The notes beneath the pieces are model-generated. The model searched no databases. It was not told the DNA's origin and saw only the letters and a list, made by a program, of their open reading frames with translations. Positions 11,886-22,642 of a stretch of 64,000 nucleotides of DNA are shown piece after piece. The stretch is from NCBI GenBank assembly GCA_964036315.1, contig OZ038510.1, positions 82,211,116 through 82,275,115 on the forward strand, read 5' to 3'. The stretch is from Acanthosepion esculentum (lineage: Eukaryota > Mollusca > Cephalopoda > Sepiida > Sepiidae). Numbering within the stretch: the stretch's first letter is position 1; every line of letters starts with the position of its first letter. Made by a program: the position numbers and the translations under genes.

Positions 11886-11963
<78 letters not shown>
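11770..11963 (+). repeat. Dong/R4-like 3' UTR and (TAA)n tail
   Basis: A short T-rich segment, the conserved GTGTCATGATGCCATTTCTAA block and a terminal ATATCAAAGAAAA make up the 3' UTR to about 11886. It is followed by about 25 TAA repeats with one CAA interruption. The same UTR recurs at 5230, 5815, 18830, 19160 and 19580, so it is probably the part recognised by the RT. Confidence 0.85.
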
Positions 11964-11964
<1 letters not shown>

Positions 11965-12136
11965 GTTTCAGAAATAAGAACGAACCGTCAAGTGAAGGAA
12001 ACCATGAACCTCGCTAAGCAAACAATTAGAAAAATACGGGACGAAATGGAAAGATCTATGAACCTGAGGGAAATTGATCATCTTATATACGCAGCCTCGG
12101 CAACGATCGTAGAAACAATAGGTGAAATTACATTAC

Positions 12137-12184
<48 letters not shown>

Positions 12185-12356
12185 GTTTCAGAAATAAGAA
12201 CGAACCGTCAAGTGAAGGAAACCATGAACCTCGCCAAGCAAACAATTAGAAAAATACGGGACGAAATGGAAAGATCTATGAACCTGAGGGAAATTGATCA
12301 TCTTATATACGCAGCCTCGGCAACGATCGTAGAAACAATAGGTGAAATTACATTAC

Positions 12357-12404
<48 letters not shown>

Positions 12405-12583
12405 GTTTCAGAAATAAGAACGAACCGTCAAGTGAAGGAAACCATGAACCTCGCTAAGCAAACAATTAGAAAAATACGGGACGAAATGGAAAGATCTATG
12501 AACCTGAGGGAAATTGATCATCTTATATACGCAGCCTCGGCAACGATCGTAGAAACCATAGGTGAAAAAGTAAAAACCCAACA
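11964..12583 (+). repeat. Three 220-bp units: Dong N-terminal segment separated by (TAA)n
   Basis: A segment of about 176 bp starting GTTTCAGAAATAAGAACG and ending near CGATCGTAGAAAC is present three times with about 44 bp of (TAA)n between copies, giving a 220-bp period. Units 1 and 2 end in GAAATTACATTACAT plus TAA; unit 3 runs on into the rest of an ORF. The segment encodes REIDHLIYAASATIVETIGE, the N-terminal motif of the element. The units differ by only one or two bases, so the duplication is recent. Confidence 0.85.
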
Positions 12584-14300
12584 TGAACGAAATAGAAAAA
12601 ATGCCAGTCTGGAAAGAAAAAATAGAAACCGAAATAAAGTACGAGGTCAAATGTCAATTCTAAGGTCAATAGACAAGGCCTTGAAAAATGAAAGAAAGAA
12701 AAAGGAGGCAACTAAAACGAAGCCCTGACATAATGAAAAAGACGGGCATACCAAAATTGAAAGAGAAGCTGAAAACACCAAATTCAAGCGATGACACAGA
12801 GAATCAGGTAATACGAAAAAAAACAGATTCTTCAAGAACTTCAAAGAACATGCCAAGAAACTATATCGAGAACTTGGAAAAAAAAAAGAGAAAAATGACT
12901 CACCTAATATAGAGGAAGCCGAGGAATTCTAGTTTAAGATGTGGGAAAACTGCAAAATGCACAATGAAAGAACTACATGGATCAATGTTGTTCATGATTT
13001 CAGGATTTAATGAAGATACGGAATACAACATTCAATTATGAACAAAGGAACACAAAATAATATTATACGTGAGTCTGTTTGATACTAGAAAGCGAACTTA
13101 ATGGGGCCAATAAAATGAAGGCTATCAACACCTTATCTATACCCCTTAGTAAGATAAAGCTTCACCATTATTAAATGGAAGTCGAATGACATTAAATATT
13201 TGGACGCTAAGACCCTAAATGAGAATGCACGACCCGAAATCAGAGGTTAATAGGCTCTATGTACCAAGAACTTTAGGAGTTCGATGTCCAATGCAATTTG
13301 AATTAACTCTACTACAACAATCTGTTTGGAAGTCTAACTCACAAAAACCAACGATCCTCTCCTACAAATACTAATACACGACATCCACTCCATCAACAAG
13401 GTATCTTCATTCTTCAAGAAACAGCATAATATACCTGAAATCCTACCAACAAAAAGAAGAAGCGATTACCATCTATGCCAAACGTGTAAAGCAGAAAATA
13501 AAACTATTTAGCCAAATAAAATTACAACAAAACTGGGAGGAAAAGGCGTTGCATTGCAATACCTAAAAAGAACGAAAGAAGCAGATGTGGACCAACTGTG
13601 GAGCATCGGATTGAAAGCTGAGAAATAAAACCTAATTACTGCAGGCCAAGATTGAAGCCTCGTAACAAAATCCTAACATAATAAAAACAAAATAACATCC
13701 TAGCATAATAAAAGATGGAACTAACATAATAAAAGATGAAATTAACCTGATATGCAGAATCTGCGGAAAATATGATGAAACTGTTGACCATATTTTCTCA
13801 GGATATCCGGAACTGGTAAAAAATAAATATGACTACAGACATAACATGGTAGTGACATGTGTCCACTGAAAGATATGCAAGAAGCACAAAATCGAAACCA
13901 CTGAGAGATGGTATGAGCACTAACCAGACACAGTTACCCAAAATAACGATGTAACTATCCTCTGGGACATGCCAATTCAAACTGAGATGGAAATAAAAAC
14001 TAGCAGACCTAATATTATCATAAAAGACAAAACATCCAGGCAGTGTATTCTTACTGACATATCAATAATAATATGAGAGAAACACCTTCATAAAAATTAT
14101 CGAGAAATTGTCCAAATACAAGGACCTGGGGATGGAAATGAACAGGATGTGGGGGATGAAGACTGAGGCCGTACCAATAGTAATCGGAGCACTGGGCTCC
14201 GTGAGAAAAGGAATGGACAATTTTACTCACAGTATCCCAGGTAGCATCAACATACAAGTTGCCCAGTAGATCGCCCTACTAGGAAAGGAGAAAGACTGTA
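12404..14300 (+). pseudogene. Second Dong/R4-like copy, RT domain deleted
   Basis: The third 220-bp unit continues as an N-terminal ORF rich in Lys and Arg (to about 12912), then passes with many stops to the thumb and C-terminal part. At 13760 a degenerate knuckle CRICGKYDETVDH lacks its last Cys (Tyr instead); near 14010 is a TSRPNIIIKD endonuclease motif; near 14150 is a WGMKTEAVPIVIGALG-like end. The palm with YxDD is missing, so this is an internally deleted copy. Sequence differs enough from the 8110-11886 copy to be a separate subfamily. Confidence 0.75.
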
Positions 14301-14336
14301 CTGTCATCGTAGTAGTGGTGATGGTGTTAGACTTGC

Positions 14337-14369
<33 letters not shown>

Positions 14370-14470
14370 GAAAAGAAAGAAAAGGAGAAAGACTGAACTC
14401 TCATCGTACTGATGATGATGGTATTAAACATGCCAACAACAACAACAACAACAACAATAATAATAATAAT
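14301..14470 (+). repeat. TAT/TAA and CAA trinucleotide tracts between Dong 3' ends
   Basis: (ATT)n at 14338-14369, then a GGAGAAAGACTGAACTC segment that duplicates 14287-14300, a GAT-rich stretch, and (CAA)n/(TAA)n at 14436-14475. Confidence 0.8.
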
Positions 14471-14760
14471 AATAATGTGGGGAATGAAGACTGGGACTGT
14501 ATCAATAGTAATCGGGTCTCTGGGCCTCGTGAGAAAAGGAATGGTCAATTTTACTCACAGTGTCCAAGGTAACATCAATATTCAAGTTGTCCAGAAAATC
14601 GCTCTACTAGAAACATCCCATATACTAAGACAAGTGCTATCAGTTAAATGATCATTCTCCTGTAGGCCCTAAGGACCATAGTTTTGGACCCAGCTCTACA
14701 GGATACAAAGCAGGAAACATAACATACACAAATAATAATAAGAAGAAGAATATCACCTAA
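14471..14760 (+). mobile_element. Dong/R4-like 3' end, second subfamily
   Basis: Reads WGMKTGTVSIVIGSLGLV, then a QKIALLETSHILRQVLSVK end and a stop, parallel to the RRALSM end of the 8110-11886 copy. Its 3' UTR (CCTGTAGGCCCTAAGGACC) is unrelated to the one at 11770 but also ends in a short TAA run near 14730, so two UTR types share the same target preference. Confidence 0.7.
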
Positions 14761-15180
14761 TTGTAGAAGAAAAAGGTAGAAAGTTTGGATGAAACCTTAA
14801 ATAACCAACAGCACTCTTGAAATGATCTGAGACACCCGTTTCATTTCGCTGGGAAGTACATAAAACATTGTTTTTGATGTTAAATGGCCGTGAATCGTCC
14901 CATAAACCAACTGTTAATGCAATCAAGAATAATTCTTAAACAGTTGTTTATATTGTAAATAAAGTTTCTCTTTCTTATTTCTATAAACATCGAGTGTTTT
15001 TTTTTTCGTTTGTTTCATTGTCTTTATTTACATATGTAACCCTCAGATCGGACTTATTGTCACTTTTTCCCAAGCGGAAGAATTTTCTCGATAGTACGAT
15101 TTCTAGTTGTGACTCTTTTTTGCTTCTAGTATTATCGTCCCGTAAACGTTCAAGATCGCAGGCGTCAACTTCCAATTTAT
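14761..15180. other. Non-coding spacer, nothing recognised
   Basis: No element recognised; T-rich in the middle. Short open frames on both strands have no domain features. Confidence 0.5.
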
Positions 15181-15197
15181 TTTTTCCGATATTTTCT

Positions 15198-15198
<1 letters not shown>

Positions 15199-15264
<66 letters not shown>
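15199..15264. repeat. (TAC)n then (TAA)n compound microsatellite
   Basis: About 12 ACT/TAC repeats switch directly to about 11 TAA repeats, immediately 5' of a Dong/R4-like RT fragment. Confidence 0.95.
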
Positions 15265-15265
<1 letters not shown>

Positions 15266-15490
15266 TCATCTTAAAGGTAGAAATCTCAACACAGTTTGGA
15301 TAGATTACTGTAAAGTCTTTGATAGTGTCCCACGTTGTAGCTTTAGAAATATACAAAATCACCTCGCTGGTAGACAATTTCCTTAAATATAGCATGAAAC
15401 TCTAAAAGAACCACTTTATATCTGAATCACATCAAATGTACTGCCACTTCCAACTGTTTGAATATCCGACGAGAAATACTAATTAATAAT
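15265..15490 (+). pseudogene. Dong/R4-like RT fragment (motif A region)
   Basis: Reads RNLNTVWIDYCKVFDSVP, then the frame breaks, with a degraded region corresponding to the segment between motif A and motif B. It is cut off by another RT fragment that starts again upstream of motif A, so a duplication or second insertion is present. Confidence 0.7.
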
Positions 15491-17236
15491 GCCAATGAAG
15501 TCCCAGAATCGACCTCTGAAGTTAATTCATATCTCCTTCCAAAAGCGGGTGAAACAGATGATCCGAAAAATTAAAGCCCAATAAGATGTCTGTCCATCAC
15601 ATATAAATTCATCACGCCTCTCATGGTAAACTGTCCTTACTCTATTCTCCCTGAAAAGAATATTCTTCTCATGGAACACAAGAGATGTCGGAGAGGTTCA
15701 TATGGTTGCAAAAATCAACTATTAATAAATAAAATGATCCTGGAAAATCGCAGGAAAACGGGTAGAAATATCATCACAGTTTGGATAGATTACCACAAAG
15801 CCTTTCATAGTGTGCCACACTGTTGGATTCTTAAGGCTTTGGAAATGTGCAAAGTCTCCTCGGTGATAGTAAATTCCCTTAGATATAACCTGGAACTGTG
15901 GAAAAAGCACATAATACCAAAATCAAATCAAAGACACTGCCATTTCCAATTGTTTAAATATCCGACGAGGAATCTTTCAAGGGGGCTTCCTGTCGCCCAT
16001 TCTGTCCTGTCTGTCCTTAATCCCCCTATCGCATGAACTAAACAATAATGACTATGGGTACAAAGAAAAGAAAAAAAGAAAGTGTTTAATCATCTATTCA
16101 ACATGGATGATATCAAACTCTTTACCAAAGACGACAATGAGTTGAAACGTCTCCTCAATACTGTAAAATGTTTCAGTGATGACATCGATATGGATTTCGG
16201 ATTAATTAAATGTACAAAAGTAACATTCAAGAAAGAGAGAATTACACACTCAGTAGATTTAGATTTTGTCACAAACATCAGGGGATTGGAACAAGAAGCC
16301 AATAAATACCAAGGAGTTAGCGGGGGAGATGGAATACAGCATACCCAAATTAAAGAGAATAAAAGAAAATAATACTACAAGCGTGTGTGTCTGGTGTTAA
16401 ATACCGAGTTGAATTCACAAAAAATAATATTAACCATAAACACATTGGCTGACTCAGTGCTGCAATACATCCTTAGTTGGATCTTAGCTGACATTAAGGG
16501 AATGGATGTAAAAACGAGAAAGCTACACAATTGCCACTGCGTGCATCATCCTAGGGTTGATGTTGATCGTTTGTAGGCACCTCCCAGATCCGAAGGAGAC
16601 AGTTCAACTCGAACTGTCTAACAAAACCACAACATTCGGTCTTCAAAGATACTTGGAAACTTCAGAAGATTGGATGATGATCTGTGTCGAAGAACAGGAG
16701 AGAAGTAAGAAAATTTATTCAGTAATAAGGGCGTGTGCGTCTGCTGTTAAGTACCTAACTGAATTCAGAAAAAAAAAGGATATCAACCAAAAACAATGTG
16801 GCTGTTCCTGTGGTGCAGTTTCAAGATCCTTAATTGAATCATAGCTGATATTAAGTAACTGGTTATCAAAATAAGAAAGCTTCTCATTTGCCACCGTATG
16901 CTTTATCCTAAAGCTGATATTGATCGTCTGTATGCACCGCCCAGATCCGAAGGAGGCAGAGGATTAGTTCAATAAGAACTCTCTTACTAAACTACAACAA
17001 TAGGTTTTCAAAGATGACGTGAAACTACAGGAGATTGGATGAGTGTCTGTGTCAAAGAACATGAAAGAAATAAGAAACTTTATTCAGTAATAAAGGAAAG
17101 CAACAAATGCACCTGCTGCAACGGCAAATAACTTAAGAAAGTAAATACAAGTGCAGTGGACCAAATGCAGAAATGATGCCAAGCTAAGACTCTTCATGTT
17201 CAGTACTCAGCTTGTACCAAACAAGATGATTTAGGC
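15491..17236 (+). pseudogene. Dong/R4-like copy, RT to linker region
   Basis: Covers the RT from the fingers (KRCRRGSYGCKNQLLINKM) through motif A (TVWIDYHKAFHSVPH, with the second conserved Asp changed to His), a degraded motif B, and motif C as FNMDDIKLF with the usual Tyr replaced by Asn. After 16385 the thumb and linker follow with many stops. About 300 bp of this linker (from near 16385) is present again at about 16730-17060, an internal tandem duplication. The element is interrupted at 17236 by the hAT-like insertion and resumes at 18081. Confidence 0.8.
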
Positions 17237-18080
17237 CAGCAATCGGCAAACTTTTGAACTTCATGGACTACTAAATGTATAATTTTAAATTTGGCGGACC
17301 ACTAATATGAATTTAGAAGAAAAAAAAGGTAAATACATTTATATAATAATAATCGGAAAACTTTCATTTTATATGAAATTCACCCACGAAAAGTTATAGT
17401 ATAGTGATTTCCCAAGCGTAGCTCAGATGTGGCACAAAGCCGAAAGTACGGGGTACACAGTGAGGATCTAACTCACTACTCATTCGTAATTGTTCTAGCG
17501 AGACAAGCTTGTTAACCGTTACGCCACCTCGAGGTGCTCAAGTTATAGTGTAATTATTTAAATAAAATCAAATTGGAAATTTGAAGTTTATCCAATTATT
17601 ACACATTTTTAGTGTGATATTTTTCCATTTGTTCATATGTCGATTTGACGTTTTCAAAGTCCACTAAAAAGTTTTGTTTTCTTAAAAAATATTTTGCAAA
17701 AATAGTTTTCGAGTACGAATAGTTATGAATTTGTATCTGGTGTGTCAGCCAATTGATGAAGATCCCGCTATTACTACGTTGCTTCGCCATGTTTCTAGAA
17801 AATTATACTAATAAACCATCCAGTAACTAGTTATCAATAGTAATGGAAAGAAACTATTCAGTAACAAGTATTGAATATATATTTGCAAATCATGTTAGGT
17901 TATAATATGTCTGGATGATGTCACATTTCTGTACTTGTGTTTATCTCGAGATTACGTCGGGTCTTGAACATAGATACCATCTATAATACGTTTTGTTACT
18001 CGTCATTTTTGAATCTGTTCATAAAAATTGAAATAATGTCCCAATTTTTCTGCAGACCATCAAATATTTGGCGACCACTG
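17237..18080. mobile_element. hAT-like non-autonomous DNA transposon with 8-bp target duplication
   Basis: The element starts CAGCAATCGGCAAACTTTTG and its other end, read on the minus strand, starts CAGTGGTCGCCAAATATTTG: both fit the hAT pattern CAG.GGT..CCAAA. It is flanked by ATTTAGGC (17229-17236) and ATTTAGAC (18081-18088), an 8-bp duplication with one mismatch, as expected for hAT. Removing it would rejoin the split Dong/R4-like copy. At 844 bp without a transposase it is non-autonomous. It carries a reverse-oriented tRNA-like SINE. Confidence 0.8.
17405..17540 (-). mobile_element. tRNA-derived SINE head inside the hAT-like element
   Basis: On the minus strand GAGGTGGCGTAACGGTTAAC near 17530 resembles a Pol III A box, and about 60 bases on a GAGTTAGATCCTC sequence is a B-box relative of GGTTCGANTCC with one key base changed. 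The segment then reads into GCTACGCTTGGGAAA, shared with the SINE at 20480-20600. Confidence 0.6.
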
Positions 18081-18900
18081 ATTTAGACCCTCCCCCTAAG
18101 CATCAGTGATTACGTAATGCAGGCTTATAAGCTGGAACCGAAGGTTTTATTCTTGCTGCACATGACCAATGCTTGCTAACTAGAAATTACCAAGCACACA
18201 GACTCGAAATACAGATTCCGTTATAAACATCCAGAAACAATTGACCATCTTTTATAAGGTTGCAGGCCGATATTTCCCACTGAGTGTAAAACTCGGAATG
18301 ACAGAGCGGGCCAATATTCACTGGAAAATATGCAACTTTTACGGGAAGGAAACTGCAAGAAACTGGTATGAACACCACCCAGACCCGATTACAAAGATAC
18401 GATCTGTAACAATTTTATGGGACGTTAAAATGCACACAGGCGAACAATCAAAGCTAATCGCACAGACATCGTGATGAAAGACCACAAAAGAATAATGTGT
18501 TTTCTTCTTGGCATAGCAGTTCTTGCGGTCTGTAATCTATCTTTGAAAATCGTGAAAAAAAAAAAACTATCAACATGCAGGCATCTTGTAGTTGAAATCT
18601 CAAAAACATTACACATGAAGCCATCAGTAATTTCAGGTGTGGTTGGAACATTTGGATTGATTGGAAGCGATAGACACACTAAAGGGTTACCTGATAGCCA
18701 GACCTTAACAAATACTAAAAAAATGTTGTCACGACTACAGCTCACGCACTACGAAGTATTTTATCAATTTAAAATGTGTGTAATCTTAGCTTGTTCTATT
18801 GTTAATTTTAATTTTTTAGAAAAATGTTCTGTGGAAAATGTCATGACGCCATTTTTGACCAAAGACAGAAATAAGTACCCAACATACATAAATCAGCGGA

Positions 18901-18933
<33 letters not shown>
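18081..18933 (+). pseudogene. Dong/R4-like copy, C-terminal part after the hAT insertion
   Basis: Continues the copy at 15491-17236: GWNRRFYSCCT-type remnants of the linker, NWYEHHPDPITKI, a broken nuclease motif (ANRTDIVMKDHK reading) and SKTLHMKPSVISGVVG. The PD of the nuclease core is changed to TD. The 3' UTR ends near 18901 in AATCAGCGGAAAT and runs into (TAA)n at 18902-18933. Confidence 0.8.
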
Positions 18934-18934
<1 letters not shown>

Positions 18935-19242
18935 TTCAAAAATGTGGCACATGGGAACATCAACAATCCCTGTTGTAGTTGGAGCCCTTGGACTGGTTGG
19001 AAAAGATTCCAGTAGGCTGATTGAAGGGATCCCTGGAAGTCCATGCCTCAAAGAGATACAAAAAATTGTTCTGACAAGTACAGCCCACATTTTACGAAGT
19101 GATTTATCTATGTAATTATTTTTTAATTGTATTTTGTTTTATTTATTTTTTGTTGCAGTGGAAAGTGTCATGATGCCATTTCTAACCTTAGGTCCCTGGG
19201 CAGGACCCGGAGAGAAATGTGTAAAGGCCAGATATCAAAGAA

Positions 19243-19293
<51 letters not shown>
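18934..19293 (+). mobile_element. 5'-truncated Dong/R4-like 3' end plus (TAA)n
   Basis: Starts at the MWHMGTSTIPVVVGALGLV codons and runs through the stop and 3' UTR to (TAA)n at 19240-19292. Very close to the 11,620-11,886 sequence, so it is one of the younger insertions. It lies between two (TAA)n tracts. Confidence 0.85.
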
Positions 19294-19651
19294 TGCCTTC
19301 TTATTTATATGACAGTTACTTGTAGACTGCAAAGTATCTTTGAAGATCTTCAAATAGTTATCAAAATACAAGGACCTTGAAATCGATATCTCCAAAATGT
19401 GACACATGAGAACATCAACAATCCCTGTTGTCATTGGAGCCATCGGATTGGTTGGAAAAGATTCCAGTCGATTCATTGAAAGGATTTCTTGTAGCCTTAA
19501 AGAAATAAAAAAAAAATGTTCTCACAAGTACAGTCCACACTTTCCGAAGGGCTTTATCTGTAAAACAAAATTTTTCAGTGGAAAGTGTCATGATACAATT
19601 TCTAACGTTAGTTCCCCGGGCGGGACCCGGAAAGAAATGTGTAAACGCCAG

Positions 19652-19706
<55 letters not shown>
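19294..19706 (+). mobile_element. 5'-truncated Dong/R4-like 3' end plus (TAA)n
   Basis: Starts in the nuclease domain (LVDCKVSLKIFK reading), has frame breaks, and ends in the conserved 3' UTR followed by (TAA)n at 19652-19706. It is the last in this chain; the tract abuts an APE-class LINE fragment. Confidence 0.85.
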
Positions 19707-19708
<2 letters not shown>

Positions 19709-20225
19709 CTACATATGGCCCGGTACTCCTGCTGTTTACCTAGATCCCCTTGTTAAAATCCAAAGAAGAATCAGCAATATTATTGGCCCTGATCTGGCGC
19801 CTAGGCTTTAGTCATTTTCCTACCGCCGTAAAGTTGCCTCCCCGTTCCTTTTCTCTAAATTCTTTCATAGTAATTACTCGGCTGATTTCTACACTATGGT
19901 ACCTAGACTTTATGAATTTAAGCGTAGTATTAACCTGGCGACGAGGTCTCACCAATTTACAGTTGAGTTGGCTCGATGTAACCGTACGTTCTATGCTAAC
20001 AGTTTTCTCGCTTGTGGAACTCCTTTCCGTATCTATGATTTCCAGCGAACTTTAATCTGCAACACTTTAAATGCAATGTCAATGGCTATCTAATGTACTC
20101 TTTATTACTCTTTCTTTATTCTTTTTCTCCTTTGCAAGGTTTCTCTTTCTTTCTCTTCGACATCCATTGACTTCTGCCTTATTGGCTTTACAACCTTGCT
20201 TGGGGCGAAATTGATAAAAAATAAA
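19707..20225 (+). pseudogene. APE-class LINE C-terminal fragment
   Basis: Reads IQRRISNIIGPDLAPRL, then after breaks VPRLYEFKRSINLATRSH and ARCNRTFYANSFL, all matching the C-terminus of the 27981-29369 protein. The 3' UTR ends in CCTTGCTTGGGGCGAAATTG followed by A-rich DNA. Confidence 0.8.
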
Positions 20226-20309
20226 AATAATAATAATCTGAAGAAGTAATAATATTGATAAGTACAGTAGATGGAAACACAGGACAATTGTAGTTTACTT
20301 CTTTTATCC

Positions 20310-20605
20310 CGTGACCCGTAGTGCTTTAGGGGCACCATGTGTACTGCAGCCACTGTAGTAGTAGTGTTTCTTGAGCAAGATAGCCTGATGGAGCACAACT
20401 CCCTGTGGGCCAGTTTTGAATTCAGAGTTTTTCCTTCTTCTAGAGAGGTTGTCACCCAAGATTATAGAACCCAGTATATTCTATTTAGAAGAGGATTTAG
20501 ACGTTTCCCAAGCGTATTAGCATGTAACGGATTCGACTAGAATTCGAACTCGGCTCTCCGATTGCTCAGTCCGAGCCGCTATCCACCATGTCCCCACCAC
20601 GATTC
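20310..20605 (-). mobile_element. tRNA-derived SINE
   Basis: On the minus strand, GGTGGATAGCGGCTCGGAC near 20590 is an A-box-like sequence and GAGTTCGAATTC near 20550 is a good B box. The non-tRNA body includes the minus-strand AACTCTGAATTC shared with 20690-20975 and 39430-39700. Related to the tRNA-derived OR-type SINEs known from octopus, by general architecture only. Confidence 0.75.
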
Positions 20606-20689
20606 TCACTGTTTAAACCTGAAAGTCAGTTTTGTCTTTTCGGACAATATAGGACATTTATGAGTCCTGTGATCAACATATGCTTCATA

Positions 20690-20980
20690 TGCCGTGTGCC
20701 TTTAGGAAGTGGACAGGTATTCCTTAGGCAAGATATCCTGACGGAGCTCAACCGTCTCTAGGTCGGTTGCGAATTCAGAGTTTTTCCTTCAACTTCAAGG
20801 TTATAGAACCAAGTCTGTCCTGCTATTTACCCAAACCTGGGAGGAGAAAATGAGCATTTCCCAAGGTATGAATCCACGTAAGTGAATATAATGGATCCGA
20901 CTGGAATTCGAACTTGTCTCTCTAATTTTCTCAATCCGAGCCGTTATGTATTAACTTCACTGCGCCTCCCCCGTCTACTA
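20690..20980 (-). mobile_element. tRNA-derived SINE, second copy
   Basis: Same family and orientation as the preceding SINE, with the body landmarks CCTTAGGCAAGATATCCTGA and CGAATTCAGAGTTTTTCCTT on the plus strand and a degraded tRNA-like head ending near 20975. Confidence 0.75.
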
Positions 20981-21716
20981 CCGGAATTTAAAAAGTCGAG
21001 CTAATCGACAAATGCTGATGACTTGTAATTGTTGCATTTTTTTTTGCGGTGCCATGTATTTCTGCGTAGATTAAGTTTACCAATTGTTCAGTATATATGT
21101 TGTCAGTTTATGAATATTCTTTGCATATCTCTTAATTCTTGAGTCGAACTGTAAGCGAATGAAAACAACTAAGTTTTCATTACGCAAATCCCTTGACACA
21201 CGTTCCGAACTTATCGGGCAACAATACGCAAGTCGCTTTACGTGTTCTCCAAGTAAAGAACTAATTCTCTTTATACTTTAATTTCTTTTGGAATTCAGAA
21301 ACGTAGATAGGAAGACAGAATCTACGTTTCTTTATAATATTTATTCATGCTTTCCTCAGACCCATCTTTTTAAAAAAAATTTTTTTTTCGTGTTTCACAT
21401 TAGAAAACCAATTGTCAACTTCACCTCAAAGTGATTTCTAGATAAAATGTCTGGGCGGACACAAACTGCTTACCATAGGGAAATCAAGCACTTACATGTT
21501 TTATTTATACATCTTATTTATTTTATTTTTAATTTGAGTTAGTGTTGTTGGGGTGTTGGCTTTTGTAACTAATCTATCGAAAAAAAAAAGAAGAAAAACG
21601 AACACTGATAGGTAAGAAACCATCTTTTACGAGAAATCATTTACGACCTTCAACAAGTGGAAAAGAAAGCAAGCATCTTTGGATTATTTCTCCTTCTTCC
21701 ACTCATATAACACCTG
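20981..21716. other. Non-coding DNA, nothing recognised
   Basis: No domain, RNA gene or repeat identified apart from short T and A runs. Confidence 0.5.
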
Positions 21717-22366
21717 GCTTACGGCCATACCACGTTGAAACAACGGTTCCCGTACGATCACCGGTTAAGCAACGTCTAGACTAGTCAGTACCAAGATAGG
21801 TGAGCACTTGCGAATATCAGGTGCTGTAAGCTTAGAAGTGCGTGTGGTCTAAAGTTTTTATGGCCATAACACGTTAAAACGCCAATACCTGTACGGTTAA
21901 GCAACGTCGAGACTGGTCAGTACCTAGATGGGTGAGCACTTGGGAATACCAGGTGCTGTAAGCTTAGACGTGCGTGTTGTCTAACGGGTTTATGGCCATA
22001 ACACGTTGGAACACCAGTTCCCCTACGATCACCGAGGGTAAGCCCCGTCAACATAGGTCCGTACCTAAAATGAGTGATCACTTGAGAATACCAGGTTTTA
22101 TAAGCTTAGATGTGCGAGTGGTCTAAACGGTTTATGGCCATACCACGTTGAAACAACAGTTCCCGTATGACTAAGCAATGTTGAGCCTGGTCACTACCAA
22201 GATAGGCAACTACTTTGGTAATACCAGGTGGAGCAAGAAATTTTGGAAATGCGGTTGGTATTGGATTACGGCCATATAAGTTTGAAAATCCAGTTCCCGC
22301 ATGTTCACCGAAGTTAAGCAACGACAGGCCTGGTCAGTACCTAGATAAGTGACTGCTGTAAGCTTG
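21717..22366 (+). repeat. Five tandem 5S rRNA-derived units
   Basis: Units at about 21717-21834, 21855-21965, 21988-22108, 22130-22240 and 22264-22366 each follow the 5S rRNA pattern: ACGGCCATACCACGTTGAA at the 5' end, AAGTTAAGCAACGTCGAG, CAGTACCTAGATGGGTGA, then GGGAATACCAGGTGCTGTAAG. Spacers are only about 20 bp and similar to each other (GAAGTGCGTGTGGTCTAAA type). Unit 4 has an internal deletion and a diverged end; unit 5 lacks about 20 bp before GCTGTAAG. They are 5S-derived pseudogenes or the heads of a 5S-derived SINE rather than functional 5S genes. Confidence 0.85.
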
Positions 22367-22642
22367 GATGTGTGTGTAGTAATGCATTCCTACGGTACGG
22401 GTCATAATTGGTTGGTTGGTTGATTTTATTTAGCGGCATAGCAACAGCTCTATGCGTTATTTAATGCCGAAATTTAAATATTTTGTACATAATTCTATAC
22501 TTTCAGCGTAAAGGTATGTCTTTACATATACGAGGGTCATTCAATGAATAAGGTGAATTTTTCGGTATAAGGACTTCTAATACAGATAGAAGCTTTTGTC
22601 TTCATTTCTATGCTTGGTCGGATCAGGAGATTTTTGTGGCCT
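22367..22642. other. Spacer with short repeated segments
   Basis: Contains TTGGTTGGTTGATTTTATTT and AATGCCGAAA landmarks resembling 30488-30555, perhaps the tail of an unidentified short retroposon, and an ACGAGGGTCATTCAATGAAT segment near 22530 that resembles a mariner-type terminus. Neither is certain. Confidence 0.35.

Larger units (their letters stand above)
8110..11886 (+). mobile_element. Near-complete Dong/R4-like non-LTR retrotransposon
   Basis: The order is N-terminal region, reverse transcriptase, CCHC knuckle, restriction-like endonuclease, short 3' UTR, then (TAA)n. The single-ORF RT-then-endonuclease arrangement is that of the R2/R4/NeSL group; the (TAA)n at the 3' end matches what is known of Dong in the R4 clade, which inserts in TAA repeats. 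The ORF is broken by a few frameshifts and stops, so this copy is dead, but the C-terminal 324 codons remain open. Many truncated relatives of the same 3' end lie within 15 kb on both sides. The 5' boundary is approximate. Confidence 0.85.

Noticed and set aside
21717..22366. Functional 5S rRNA genes
   Set aside because: Units are diverged from each other, two have internal deletions, and spacers are too short for normal 5S rDNA.
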